A stretch of 64,000 nucleotides of DNA. Source: Pokkaliibacter sp. MBI-7 (GTDB lineage Bacteria > Pseudomonadota > Gammaproteobacteria > Pseudomonadales > Balneatricaceae). The stretch covers positions 2,423,001 through 2,487,000 of the forward strand of contig NZ_JARVTG010000001.1 of NCBI RefSeq assembly GCF_029846635.1, written 5' to 3'. The translations under genes and the position numbers were made by a program. The notes under the pieces were generated by a model. That model had not been told where the DNA came from, searched no databases, and saw only the letters and a list, made by a program, of their open reading frames with translations. Positions 42,479 to 49,955 of this stretch are shown piece by piece (position 1 is the stretch's first letter; each line of letters starts with the position of its first letter).

Positions 42479-43821
42479 GCCGCCCTCTGCCAGTGGCGCT
42501 GCAGCCAGTCTTCGGGCAGGGCAATGCGGTTATCCTCGGCGCGGGTCAGCCAGGGGCGGCGCACACCGGTCAGCGCTTCGGCCACGGCCAGCCCCGACTG
42601 CAGACCATCCTCATGGAAGCCGTAGCCACACCAGGCACCGCAGAACCAGGTATTACGCTGGCCCTGAATCGCCCACAGCTGCGGCTGATGCGCAATGGCA
42701 CGCACATCAAACACCGGGTGATCATAAAGGAAACTGGCGTGCACCTTGTCCACTGCCGGCTGCTGTGGCGGATTGAGGGTGACGATCAGCGGCTCGGGCG
42801 TCTCCAGCTGCTGCAGCCGGTTCATCCAGTAACTGACCGCCACCTGCTGCTCACCCTGCTCGTCCCGCTGGCCAAGATAATTCCAGCTGGCCCAGGCGCG
42901 ACGGCGCTTCGGCATCAGGCTAAGGTCGCTGTGCAGAATGGCGCGGTTACGCTGGTAAGGGAACGCCGACAGCACATCCTTTTCATCGGAACCGGGATCG
43001 GCCAGCAGCTGCAGGGCCTGATCGGCATGGCAGGCCAGCACCACCTGGTCGAAGTACCACTGGTCGCCCTGCCAGTCCTGAATCAGCACCTTGCCCGGCA
43101 GCCGGCGGATACTGCGCACGCCACGGTTGCAGTGAGCATGGGGGCCGATGGCATCGAGAATCTTCTGCACATACACCCGGCTGCCGCCACGCACGCTGTA
43201 CCACTGCGGCCGTTCCTTCAGTTGCAGCAGGCCGTGGTTGTCGCAGAAGCGCAGGAAACTCAGCGCCGGGTAATCGAGCATCTGCGCCATCGGCGTAGAC
43301 CAGATGGCCGCGCCCATCGGCAGCAAATGCTGATCACGGAAGGCATCACCATAACCGCCCTGCTGCAGCAGCTGGCCCAGCGTGGTGTGCGGACCGATTT
43401 CGTTGCGCCAGTCATCGGCGTCACGGTAGAAATCGAGGATATCTTTCAGCATGCCCCAGAATGACGGGCGCAGCAGGTTGCGACGCTGGGCAAACAACCC
43501 GCTCAGCGAGGTGCCGGAATATTCCAGCTGCCCCTGCTCAAGGGACACCGCAAAGGACATGTCGGTGGCGTGGGTGGGCACACCCAGCTGCTCGAACAGC
43601 GCCACCAGATTGGGGTAACAGCGTTCGTTGTAGACGATGAAGCCGGTGTCCACTGCCGTGGTGACACCCTGCTGTGTCACCTGCACGGTATTGGAGTGGC
43701 CGCCGAAGCGGTCATCCTTCTCGAACAGGGTGACCTTGTGGCGCCTGGCCAGATGCCAGGCACAGCTCAGGCCGCTGATGCCTGAACCTATAACGGCGAT
43801 ACTGAGTTGCTTGTCGATCAT
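42475..43821 (-). CDS. FAD-dependent oxidoreductase (amine-oxidase-like)
   Basis: 448 residues from ATG 43821, with GGAG about 10 nt upstream. The FAD-binding motif IAVIGSGISGLSCAWHLARRHKV is followed by LFEKDDRFGGHSNTV, and a C-terminal FAD contact in WFCGAWCGYGFHEDGLQSGLAVAEAL. It belongs to the NAD(P)-binding/flavin amine-oxidase superfamily with phytoene-desaturase-like features. It leads the operon and begins about 15 nt after the likely start point of the ECF-sigma promoter. With DUF1365 and the CFA-type enzyme it probably oxidises membrane acyl chains, which is inference from conserved neighbourhood. Confidence 0.9.
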   Translation of the reverse strand: MIDKQLSIAVIGSGISGLSCAWHLARRHKVTLFEKDDRFGGHSNTVQVTQQGVTTAVDTGFIVYNERCYPNLVALFEQLGVPTHATDMSFAVSLEQGQLEYSGTSLSGLFAQRRNLLRPSFWGMLKDILDFYRDADDWRNEIGPHTTLGQLLQQGGYGDAFRDQHLLPMGAAIWSTPMAQMLDYPALSFLRFCDNHGLLQLKERPQWYSVRGGSRVYVQKILDAIGPHAHCNRGVRSIRRLPGKVLIQDWQGDQWYFDQVVLACHADQALQLLADPGSDEKDVLSAFPYQRNRAILHSDLSLMPKRRRAWASWNYLGQRDEQGEQQVAVSYWMNRLQQLETPEPLIVTLNPPQQPAVDKVHASFLYDHPVFDVRAIAHQPQLWAIQGQRNTWFCGAWCGYGFHEDGLQSGLAVAEALTGVRRPWLTRAEDNRIALPEDWLQRHWQRAA

Positions 43822-43842
43822 GGCCGCGTCTCCTTTTGCCGC

Positions 43843-43871
43843 TCTTACGCACCCCCTGTGCAAATGGATCA
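43843..43871 (-). promoter_or_regulatory. ECF-sigma (RpoE/ChrR type) promoter of the FAD operon
   Basis: On the minus strand -35 TGATCC (43871-43866) and -10 CGTAAGA (43849-43843) are separated by 16 nt. This matches the known TGATCC / TAAGA-like consensus of ChrR-controlled sigma factors and equals the promoter on the opposite strand in spacing. Confidence 0.8.
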
Positions 43872-43946
43872 ACCCGCCTGCCGATCTGTCTGCGATGGCC
43901 TCATCCGGCAGGGCTGCCGTTCCCTTTTCACAGCGTGAGGTTCATG

Positions 43947-43975
43947 CTGATCCATTCTGGCGCCTTCTGCGTAAA
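43947..43975 (+). promoter_or_regulatory. ECF-sigma promoter of the sigma-chrR operon (autoregulation)
   Basis: TGATCC at 43947-43952 and CGTAAAG at 43969-43975 with a 16-nt spacer; even the base after TGATCC (A) is shared with the divergent promoter. It lies about 230 nt upstream of the sigma factor start, implying autoactivation and a long leader (about 43982-44212) in which no other gene was seen. Confidence 0.78.
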
Positions 43976-44212
43976 GCTCTACACTGAGGGACAGCACGGC
44001 TGCAACCACACCGGTTCGGCCATGAGTCCCGCCAACGTTTCCCGGCCAGATGCAATTATCTGCCGACCTGTGACAGGGCTCAGATCATGTGGCTTCTATC
44101 GCCTCGCACTCAGCACGCTACAGCCGCCCCCGCGGAACGGGCTGCTCCGCGCCGCCGTGGCGCGACCTTGCAACTGTGTGACGATCACCGCCGGGATACA
44201 GGACAGCACACC

Positions 44213-44845
44213 ATGAACTCAGCCGCACCGGATGAATCAGGCCCCGACAGTGTCAACCTGCAACAGCACTGGCTGAACTGCATGGCGGCGGTGGCCGAAC
44301 AGCGTGACAAAACCAGCTTTATGCAGATCTACGACTACTTTGCCCCCCGCCTCAACAGCTACCTGCATGGCCTCGGCGCCCCGCAGGCACTGGCGGAGGA
44401 GCTGGTGCAGGAAAGCCTGCTCAACCTCTGGCGCAAAGCCCATCAGTTCAACCCCGACAAGGCCGCGCTCAGTACCTGGCTGTTTCGTATTGCCCGGAAC
44501 CTGTTTATTGATGCCATGCGCCGTCAGCCCAGCTGGCTGCTGGCCGAGCAGGACATGGAGGAGGAAATTGACCCGCACAGCCCCAGTGGCGACAGCCATG
44601 CCGACGGCATCAAGGTGCAGCAGGCGATTCAGCAGCTGCCGATGATGCAGGCTCAGGTGGTATACAAATCCTACTTCGAAGCCAAAAGCCACAGCGAAAT
44701 CGCCGAGGAACTGGAGATTCCACTGGGCAGCGTCAAGTCCAGTCTGCGTCTGGCCTTCCAGAAGCTCCGTGTATTTCTCGGTCAGGCAGACAGCACACAT
44801 CCGAACGGCTATCCGGACACCAGCAGTAAGGGAGAGCCATCATGA
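44213..44845 (+). CDS. ECF RNA polymerase sigma factor (RpoE/ChrR group)
   Basis: 210 residues from ATG 44213; the frame is open further upstream but the extension is arginine-rich and unlike the family. Region 2: FMQIYDYFAPRLNSYLHGLG, LAEELVQESLLNLWRKAHQF and STWLFRIARNLFIDAMRR. Region 4: QLPMMQAQVVYKSYFEAKSHSEIAEELEIPLGSVKSSLRLAFQKLR. It directs polymerase to TGATCC-type promoters and is held inactive by the zinc protein encoded next, with which it shares an ATGA overlap. In relatives, singlet oxygen or organic peroxide releases it. Targets visible here are its own operon and the divergent eight-gene operon. Confidence 0.93.
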   Translation: MNSAAPDESGPDSVNLQQHWLNCMAAVAEQRDKTSFMQIYDYFAPRLNSYLHGLGAPQALAEELVQESLLNLWRKAHQFNPDKAALSTWLFRIARNLFIDAMRRQPSWLLAEQDMEEEIDPHSPSGDSHADGIKVQQAIQQLPMMQAQVVYKSYFEAKSHSEIAEELEIPLGSVKSSLRLAFQKLRVFLGQADSTHPNGYPDTSSKGEPS

Positions 44846-45537
44846 AGACTCCGCTCCGGCGCCAGACCCCGCTGGCGTTGCAACCCAATCATCATCCCGA
44901 CGATGCCACCCTGGTCAGTTACGCCGCCGGCGGGCTGGCAACCGCACTGTCGGTTACCGTGGCCTGCCACCTGGCTGTCTGCCCGCGCTGTCGTCAGCGG
45001 GTCAGCGAGGCCGACATACTGGGCGGTCACCTGCTTACGCACCTGCCTCAGCAGTCACTGTCGGCCTCCCGCCGACAGGCGATGCTGGAGGCGCTGGATC
45101 AGCCGTCTAAGGATACCGAGCCCAGCCAGCCGCCTGCTCCGGCCCCGGCTGACGCCGACGACCTGTTACCTGCGCCACTGCGGCCATGGCTTGGTGAGCG
45201 TTTTAGTGATCTGAAATGGAGCACCCTCGGCCCCGGCATGAAACAGGTCAAAATCCATGTCGGCAACAGCAATCTGCGCCTGTTCAAGATTGCTCCGGGC
45301 ACCTGTATGCCGCTGCACAGCCACGGCGGCAGCGAGCTGACGCTGGTACTGCGCGGCTCCTACTCCGATGAAATCGGCCGCTTCTGCCCCGGTGACGTGG
45401 CCGATCTCGACCCCGAGGTGGAACATCAGCCCATCGCCGACCGCGATCAGGATTGCATCTGTCTGATCGCCACCGATGCGCCCCTGCGCTTCCGCGGTAT
45501 TGTGCCGCGTCTGTTGCAGCCGTTCTTTGGTCTGTAA
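44842..45537 (+). CDS. chrR: ChrR-family zinc anti-sigma factor with cupin domain
   Basis: 231 residues. The N-terminal anti-sigma domain carries a zinc-binding pattern (HHPDDATLVSYAAG and then CHLAVCPRCRQRV). The C-terminal cupin-2 domain (about 115-215) shows PLHSHGGSELTLVLRGSYSDE and GDVADLDPEVEHQP, with His and Glu metal ligands. In characterised ChrR the first domain binds the sigma factor and the cupin is needed for the response to singlet oxygen. A proline-rich linker (PSQPPAPAPA) separates them. It overlaps the sigma gene by 4 nt, ensuring matched production. Confidence 0.93.
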   Translation: MKTPLRRQTPLALQPNHHPDDATLVSYAAGGLATALSVTVACHLAVCPRCRQRVSEADILGGHLLTHLPQQSLSASRRQAMLEALDQPSKDTEPSQPPAPAPADADDLLPAPLRPWLGERFSDLKWSTLGPGMKQVKIHVGNSNLRLFKIAPGTCMPLHSHGGSELTLVLRGSYSDEIGRFCPGDVADLDPEVEHQPIADRDQDCICLIATDAPLRFRGIVPRLLQPFFGL

Positions 45538-45560
45538 GAACGGCACCGCTTTCCCTTCTG

Positions 45561-45620
45561 TCCGGCACTGATAAGTGCCGGGCTTTGACGCAACGTCCGC
45601 CTCGGCGGACGTTTTTTTCT
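45561..45620 (+). terminator. Terminator after chrR
   Basis: A first hairpin (CCGGCACT...AGTGCCGG, about 45562-45581) is followed by a stronger one, ACGTCCGCC-TC-GGCGGACGT (45593-45612), which runs directly into seven T. It lies about 55 nt after the chrR stop. Confidence 0.9.
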
Positions 45621-45622
45621 AT

Positions 45623-45930
45623 ACAGATCAAACGATTAGCGAAATAAACCAGCCATCCAAACGAGCCATGCTCATTTTTTGTACGTCTTCCGCACTGCCT
45701 GGAAATGGCAAATTCACGCGCTGAATTTGCGCCGTTCCTACGTCTTTGGCAGTGAACACGCAAAATTATCATCAAACTGTCATGCCTTGTTCACAGTCAT
45801 TTCCGACTATCGCCGCTTTCGTACGAGCGTGACACCACGCCCGTGCTGCTCTGCGCCGTTCCGTTCGATCCAACTTTTATCCGCCAGCGCCGTGGTTATC
45901 CGCCGCGCTGGTCTGCAACTGGGGGTTCCA
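45623..45930 (+). promoter_or_regulatory. Leader of the ABC importer operon with a perfect inverted repeat
   Basis: 308 nt without a supported gene; the open frame running into the binding-protein gene is low in protein character. It contains GCAAATTCA-N5-TGAATTTGC (45708-45716 and 45722-45730), a perfect 9-bp inverted repeat that may be an operator for the importer or an RNA hairpin. No clear -35/-10 pair was found. The start codon at 45931 is preceded by GGGGG. Confidence 0.4.
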
Positions 45931-46890
45931 ATGAAAAAGCTGTTCGCTGCCCTGACGGTGGGCATGGTACTGGCCACTCCGGCTTTCGCGACTGATCATC
46001 TGGTGGTCTACAGCGCCGGTCCCAAGCCGCTGTCGTCGGGTCTGGCCAAAGCGTTTGAGGCCAAAACCGGCATCAAGGTAGATATGTTTGAAGCCACCGC
46101 GGGCAAGATCATGGCCCGTTATGAAGCGGAAAAAGCCAATCCGCAGGTGGATGTGATCATCTCTGCCGCCTGGGCCGATGCCATTTCCCTGGATCAGGCC
46201 GGTGAGCTGTTGCCCTACCACTCCGCCAACGCCGCTAGCGTGCCTGCCGCACTGCAGACTCCCAACTACGTAGCTCAGGGCGCTGCTGCACTGGCCATCG
46301 CCTACAACCCCCAATCCGGCCTGCCGGCACCGACCCGCTGGAGCGATCTGACCCAGCCCACCTACAAGGATCAGGTCACTATGCCTGACCCGGCCAAATC
46401 AGGTTCTTCACTGACTCTGGTGCAGGGTCTGGTTGCCAAGGATGAAACCGCAGCGTGGAAGCTGTTTGAAGGTCTGGCCGCCAACCAGACGCTGGTTCCC
46501 GGCCCCAACAACGCCGCCATGAACCCGGTCCTGCAGGGCGCCAAAGGCGTGGTGTTCGGTGCGGTGGACTATCTGGTGATCGGCGCCAAGGCCAAAGGTG
46601 AGAGCATCGAAGTGGTGTATCCCAAAGACGGCACCGTACTGGCACCCCGGCCAATGATGATCATCAAGACCTCGCAGCATCAGGATGCGGCCAAACAGTT
46701 CATCGATTTCGCTCTGTCCGAAGAGGGTCAGAAACTGGTGGCCGATGAGTTCATCCTGCCTGCGCGTACCGATATTCAGGCCAAACGTCCGGGCTGGAAC
46801 GATCTCAGCATCATCGACTTCAATGAAGCCGCCGCCGCGGCCAGCGCAGCCGCCACCAAGGCCAAATTCGCTGCAATCATGATGAAGTAA
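45931..46890 (+). CDS. ABC importer periplasmic substrate-binding protein
   Basis: 319 residues. Signal peptide MKKLFAALTVGMVLATPAFA with cleavage after AFA. The mature protein follows the FbpA/AfuA-like cluster: LVVYSAGPKPLSSGLAKAFEAKTGIKVDMFEATAGKIMARYEAE, VDVIISAAWADA, and FIDFALSEEGQKLVADEF. The paired tyrosines that bind Fe3+ in FbpA (a YY near residue 195) are not evident; the equivalent region reads GAVDYLVIGAKAKG. Organophosphate, phosphonate or sugar-phosphate binders share this layout, so the substrate is open. The C-terminus is alanine-rich (AAAAASAAATKAKFAA). The permease gene starts 3 nt after the stop. Confidence 0.85.
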   Translation: MKKLFAALTVGMVLATPAFATDHLVVYSAGPKPLSSGLAKAFEAKTGIKVDMFEATAGKIMARYEAEKANPQVDVIISAAWADAISLDQAGELLPYHSANAASVPAALQTPNYVAQGAAALAIAYNPQSGLPAPTRWSDLTQPTYKDQVTMPDPAKSGSSLTLVQGLVAKDETAAWKLFEGLAANQTLVPGPNNAAMNPVLQGAKGVVFGAVDYLVIGAKAKGESIEVVYPKDGTVLAPRPMMIIKTSQHQDAAKQFIDFALSEEGQKLVADEFILPARTDIQAKRPGWNDLSIIDFNEAAAAASAAATKAKFAAIMMK

Positions 46891-46893
46891 GAC

Positions 46894-48591
46894 ATGTTTG
46901 AGCTGGTCTTATCGCAATGGCAGACACAGCGCAGCCGGTGGTTGGCACCGGCGCTGCTGTGGCTGGCTATTGCCCTGCTGGTGGTCATTGTCGGTTTACC
47001 GGTACTGGCCATCCTGCTCTATGCGCTGTTTCCCCATATCAACGAGTGGTCACTGGCCGAGCCGTTCAGCGCCCTGCTGCCGACCCTGGCCGACAAGCAG
47101 CTGCTCAGCGCCACCGTCAACTCACTGCGGCTGTCGGCGGCGATCACCCTGCTGTCCTGCCTGCTGGCTCTGCCGCTGGCCTGTCAGCGTAATCGCATGA
47201 GTGACCGCAGCGGCCGGTGGTGGGATGCGCTGCTGATGGTGCCTTTCCTGATCCCGCCCTATATCGGCTCCATGGCATGGATGCAGCTGCTGCAGGTGAA
47301 AGGTTTCAGCGAACAGCTGCTGGGCTTCAATCTGGCACCTTATCTGTATTCCTTTCCCGGCATTGTCAGTGTGATGGCGCTGCATCTGTTCCCGATGATC
47401 TACTTTGCCGCCAGCAACGCCCTGCGGGTGGTCGGTCATCGCTATGGCGACGTGGCCCGGGTGTTCGGTGCCCGGCCCTGGCAGATCTTCAGCCGCATCT
47501 ATCTGCCGCTGGTGCTGCCCAGTCTGGTGTCGAGCTGCCTGATTGTGTTCATTCTCAGTATCGAGGAATTCGGCACGCCGGAAATTCTCGGCAACCGCTT
47601 TGGTTTCCATGTCATCGTCACCGCCATTCATGACAAGTTCTCTGACTGGCCCATCGATCTGCCCGGCGCCTCGGTGCTGTCGCTGATCCTGATCGTCATC
47701 GCGCTGGCGGCCTACCTGCTGCAGCGCTATATCAGCGAACGCTTCAGCGCCAATCTCGACCAGCAGGTGATCAACCCGCCGCCGCTGCGCCGTTCCCTGC
47801 TGGCCAGAACCCTGACGCAGCTGCTGTTTATTGTGGTGGCCGTGCTGGCGGTGGTGCTGCCACTGCTCAGTATCAGCCTCAGCGCCCTGATGAATACCCT
47901 GTCCGGCGGGCTGCACTGGAACAATCTCAGCCTGCAGCCGCTGCTGCGTCTGTTTGACGGCGACGGTGATGCCTGGGCAGCGATATCCACCAGCCTCAGT
48001 CTGGCCCTGATGGCCGCCTGCTGTACGGTACTGATCGCCCTGCTGGTGGCCTTTGCCGTAGTGCGTCTGCGTGCCCGCGCCACCGTATTGCTGGATTTTC
48101 TGTCGATTCTGCCCAACGCCATACCCGGCATGGCCATTGCGGTCGGCCTGATCCTGACCTGGAATCAGCGCTTCTGGCCGCTGACCCCATACAACACCTC
48201 ACTGATCCTGCTGCTGGCCTATGTCTGCCTGATGCTGCCCTATCCCATCCGCATGCTCAGCGCTGCCCTGCGTCAGTTGCCACGTTCGCTGGATGACGCC
48301 GCCTATATCTCCGGTGCCAGCGAGCTGACCGTGATCTTCCGTATTCTGGCGCCACTGCTGGCGCCCGTGGCACTGGCCGCGGGCTTTATCGTCTTCGCCA
48401 TTTCCACCCGCGAGCTGGTCAGCTCCATCATGCTGGCGCCGCCGGGGGTGGAAACCGTCGCCACCTATGTCTTCCACCAGTTCGATCAGGGCTCCATCAA
48501 TGCCGGCATGGCCATGAGTCTGGTCACCATTCTGGTGTCCGGCAGCATCATAGTCTGCGGTCAGCGCCTGCAGGGGAGAGTACGTCCATGA
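46894..48591 (+). CDS. ABC importer permease, fused double-domain (FbpB type)
   Basis: 565 residues with about 12 membrane helices, made of two permease halves in one chain. Each half carries an EAA-type loop that contacts the ATPase (YGDVARVFGARPWQIFSRIYLPLVLPSLV in the first, LDDAAYISGASELTVIFRILAPLLAPVAL in the second). Fused permeases of this kind go with Fe3+, thiamine and organophosphate importers. It starts 3 nt after the binding-protein gene and overlaps the ATPase gene by 4 nt. Confidence 0.92.
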   Translation: MFELVLSQWQTQRSRWLAPALLWLAIALLVVIVGLPVLAILLYALFPHINEWSLAEPFSALLPTLADKQLLSATVNSLRLSAAITLLSCLLALPLACQRNRMSDRSGRWWDALLMVPFLIPPYIGSMAWMQLLQVKGFSEQLLGFNLAPYLYSFPGIVSVMALHLFPMIYFAASNALRVVGHRYGDVARVFGARPWQIFSRIYLPLVLPSLVSSCLIVFILSIEEFGTPEILGNRFGFHVIVTAIHDKFSDWPIDLPGASVLSLILIVIALAAYLLQRYISERFSANLDQQVINPPPLRRSLLARTLTQLLFIVVAVLAVVLPLLSISLSALMNTLSGGLHWNNLSLQPLLRLFDGDGDAWAAISTSLSLALMAACCTVLIALLVAFAVVRLRARATVLLDFLSILPNAIPGMAIAVGLILTWNQRFWPLTPYNTSLILLLAYVCLMLPYPIRMLSAALRQLPRSLDDAAYISGASELTVIFRILAPLLAPVALAAGFIVFAISTRELVSSIMLAPPGVETVATYVFHQFDQGSINAGMAMSLVTILVSGSIIVCGQRLQGRVRP

Positions 48592-49583
48592 GCCAGCTGA
48601 GCATCCAGCATCTGTCCAAGGCCTTTGGCCACACCGCGATCCTGCGCGATATCAATCTGGAGGTGGAACAGGGCAGCTTTCTTACCCTGCTCGGCCCGTC
48701 CGGCTGCGGCAAGACCACTCTGCTGCGTATCATCGCCGGGCTGGAGCAGGCTGATCAGGGCCGTATTCAGGCCGGACAGCGGACCTTTGTCGACTGTGCC
48801 GCGGGCGTGGAGCTGTCGCCGCAGCAACGGCGTCTGGGCTTTGTCTTTCAGGATTACGGTCTGTGGCCGCACATGAGCGTGGCCGACAATGTTGCCTTCC
48901 CGCTGCAGATGGCCAGAGTCAGCCGTCACGATATTGCCGCGCGGGTCAGGGAAGTACTGACCGCGGTGCGGCTGCAGCAGCACGCTGACAAGCTGCCGGA
49001 AAAACTCTCTGGCGGGCAGAAACAGCGGGTCTCCATCGCCCGGGCACTGGCCGCCAAACCGGGGCTGATTCTGTTTGACGAGCCGCTGTCGAATCTGGAT
49101 GCCAACCTGCGCGAAGAACTCGGGCAGGAAATCCGTCTGCTGTCGAAACAGCTGGGGCTGACCTGTATTAACGTCACCCATGACCGCCGTGAAGCACAGA
49201 TCCTGTCGGATCAGATTGCCCTGATGAAGGATGGCCTGTGCCACCAGCTCGGTGCGCCGGAGCAACTGTTCCGTGCTCCGGTTGATCTGTGGGCAGCGCG
49301 TTTTCTCGATGCCGGCAATATCCTGCCCGCCGCCACAGTCATGGGCGAACCACGGGGTACGGAGCAGCAGGTACTGGTGCCGCGCGGCGCTTTCCGGCTG
49401 GCCGAAGATGCCCCGCTGCAGGCCGCAGTGATCAGCAGCCTGTACATTGATGACCGCTATGAAGTGACCGCCAGCCTCGATGGCCATCTGGTCAAGGTGT
49501 TCACCCATCAGCACCTGCAGCAGGGTCAGCCGGTCCGGCTGGCCGTCGATCATCAGCAGGTACTCAGTTACACCGCTGACTGA
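48588..49583 (+). CDS. ABC importer ATP-binding protein (FbpC/PotA type)
   Basis: 331 residues. Nucleotide-binding domain: Walker A GPSGCGKTT, Q-loop VFQDYGLWPH, signature LSGGQKQRVSIARAL, Walker B LILFDEPLSNLD and H-loop VTHDR. The C-terminal ~90 residues (LVPRGAFRLAEDAPLQAAVISSLYIDDRYEVTASLDG) form a TOBE-type regulatory domain. It energises import by the preceding permease, with the dimer on the cytoplasmic face. The H-loop reads HDRREA where most of the family has HDQ-EA, a mild deviation. Confidence 0.92.
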   Translation: MSQLSIQHLSKAFGHTAILRDINLEVEQGSFLTLLGPSGCGKTTLLRIIAGLEQADQGRIQAGQRTFVDCAAGVELSPQQRRLGFVFQDYGLWPHMSVADNVAFPLQMARVSRHDIAARVREVLTAVRLQQHADKLPEKLSGGQKQRVSIARALAAKPGLILFDEPLSNLDANLREELGQEIRLLSKQLGLTCINVTHDRREAQILSDQIALMKDGLCHQLGAPEQLFRAPVDLWAARFLDAGNILPAATVMGEPRGTEQQVLVPRGAFRLAEDAPLQAAVISSLYIDDRYEVTASLDGHLVKVFTHQHLQQGQPVRLAVDHQQVLSYTAD

Positions 49584-49955
49584 CGCGGCTGCCGGGCTGC
49601 GGAAAACGTGGTCGCGGCAGAGCATCTTCAGTCTCTGCCGCTGCGCCTGACGTGCGGTTCGGCCATGCAGACTGCAGTCCAGCAGCCTGCGCCACCTGTG
49701 CAAAAAGCTGCACACAGGCTGCTCATTGCGTGCGCATTTAAGCGCACGAATGGGTTATAACCACAAAGAACTACAACCAAAGCACTGGATATTCCCCTCG
49801 CTGGCAGAATACCGACGCAGATCAAATCTTTCTAACCTCCTCCTGCTTACACTGAAACCATCACCACCCGCACGGCATCCTGCCCGCGGGCTCCGGGTAA
49901 GACTTCTGCGCTGTCAGCGCTTACCTCAATTTCGAAAATAAGAGGAACGGTTGTC
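49584..49955 (+). promoter_or_regulatory. Upstream region of the alcohol dehydrogenase gene
   Basis: 372 nt without a supported gene. It contains CGTGCGC-ATTTAA-GCGCACG (49729-49748), a perfect 7-bp inverted repeat about 210 nt before the start codon, and a nearby TGTGCA-N6-TGCACA (about 49697-49714). Either could be a regulator site. AGAGGA lies about 10 nt before the ATG. No confident -35/-10 pair or terminator for the importer was seen. Confidence 0.4.

Noticed and set aside
45679..45930. N-terminal extension of the binding protein by 84 residues
   Set aside because: The extension lacks protein character and would bury the clear signal peptide starting at 45931, which has its own GGGGG ribosome site.
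48561..49715. Minus-strand open frame of 384 codons
   Set aside because: Shadow of the ABC ATPase gene, which has all nucleotide-binding motifs on the plus strand; the antisense product is rich in Gln, His and Arg as expected of a shadow.
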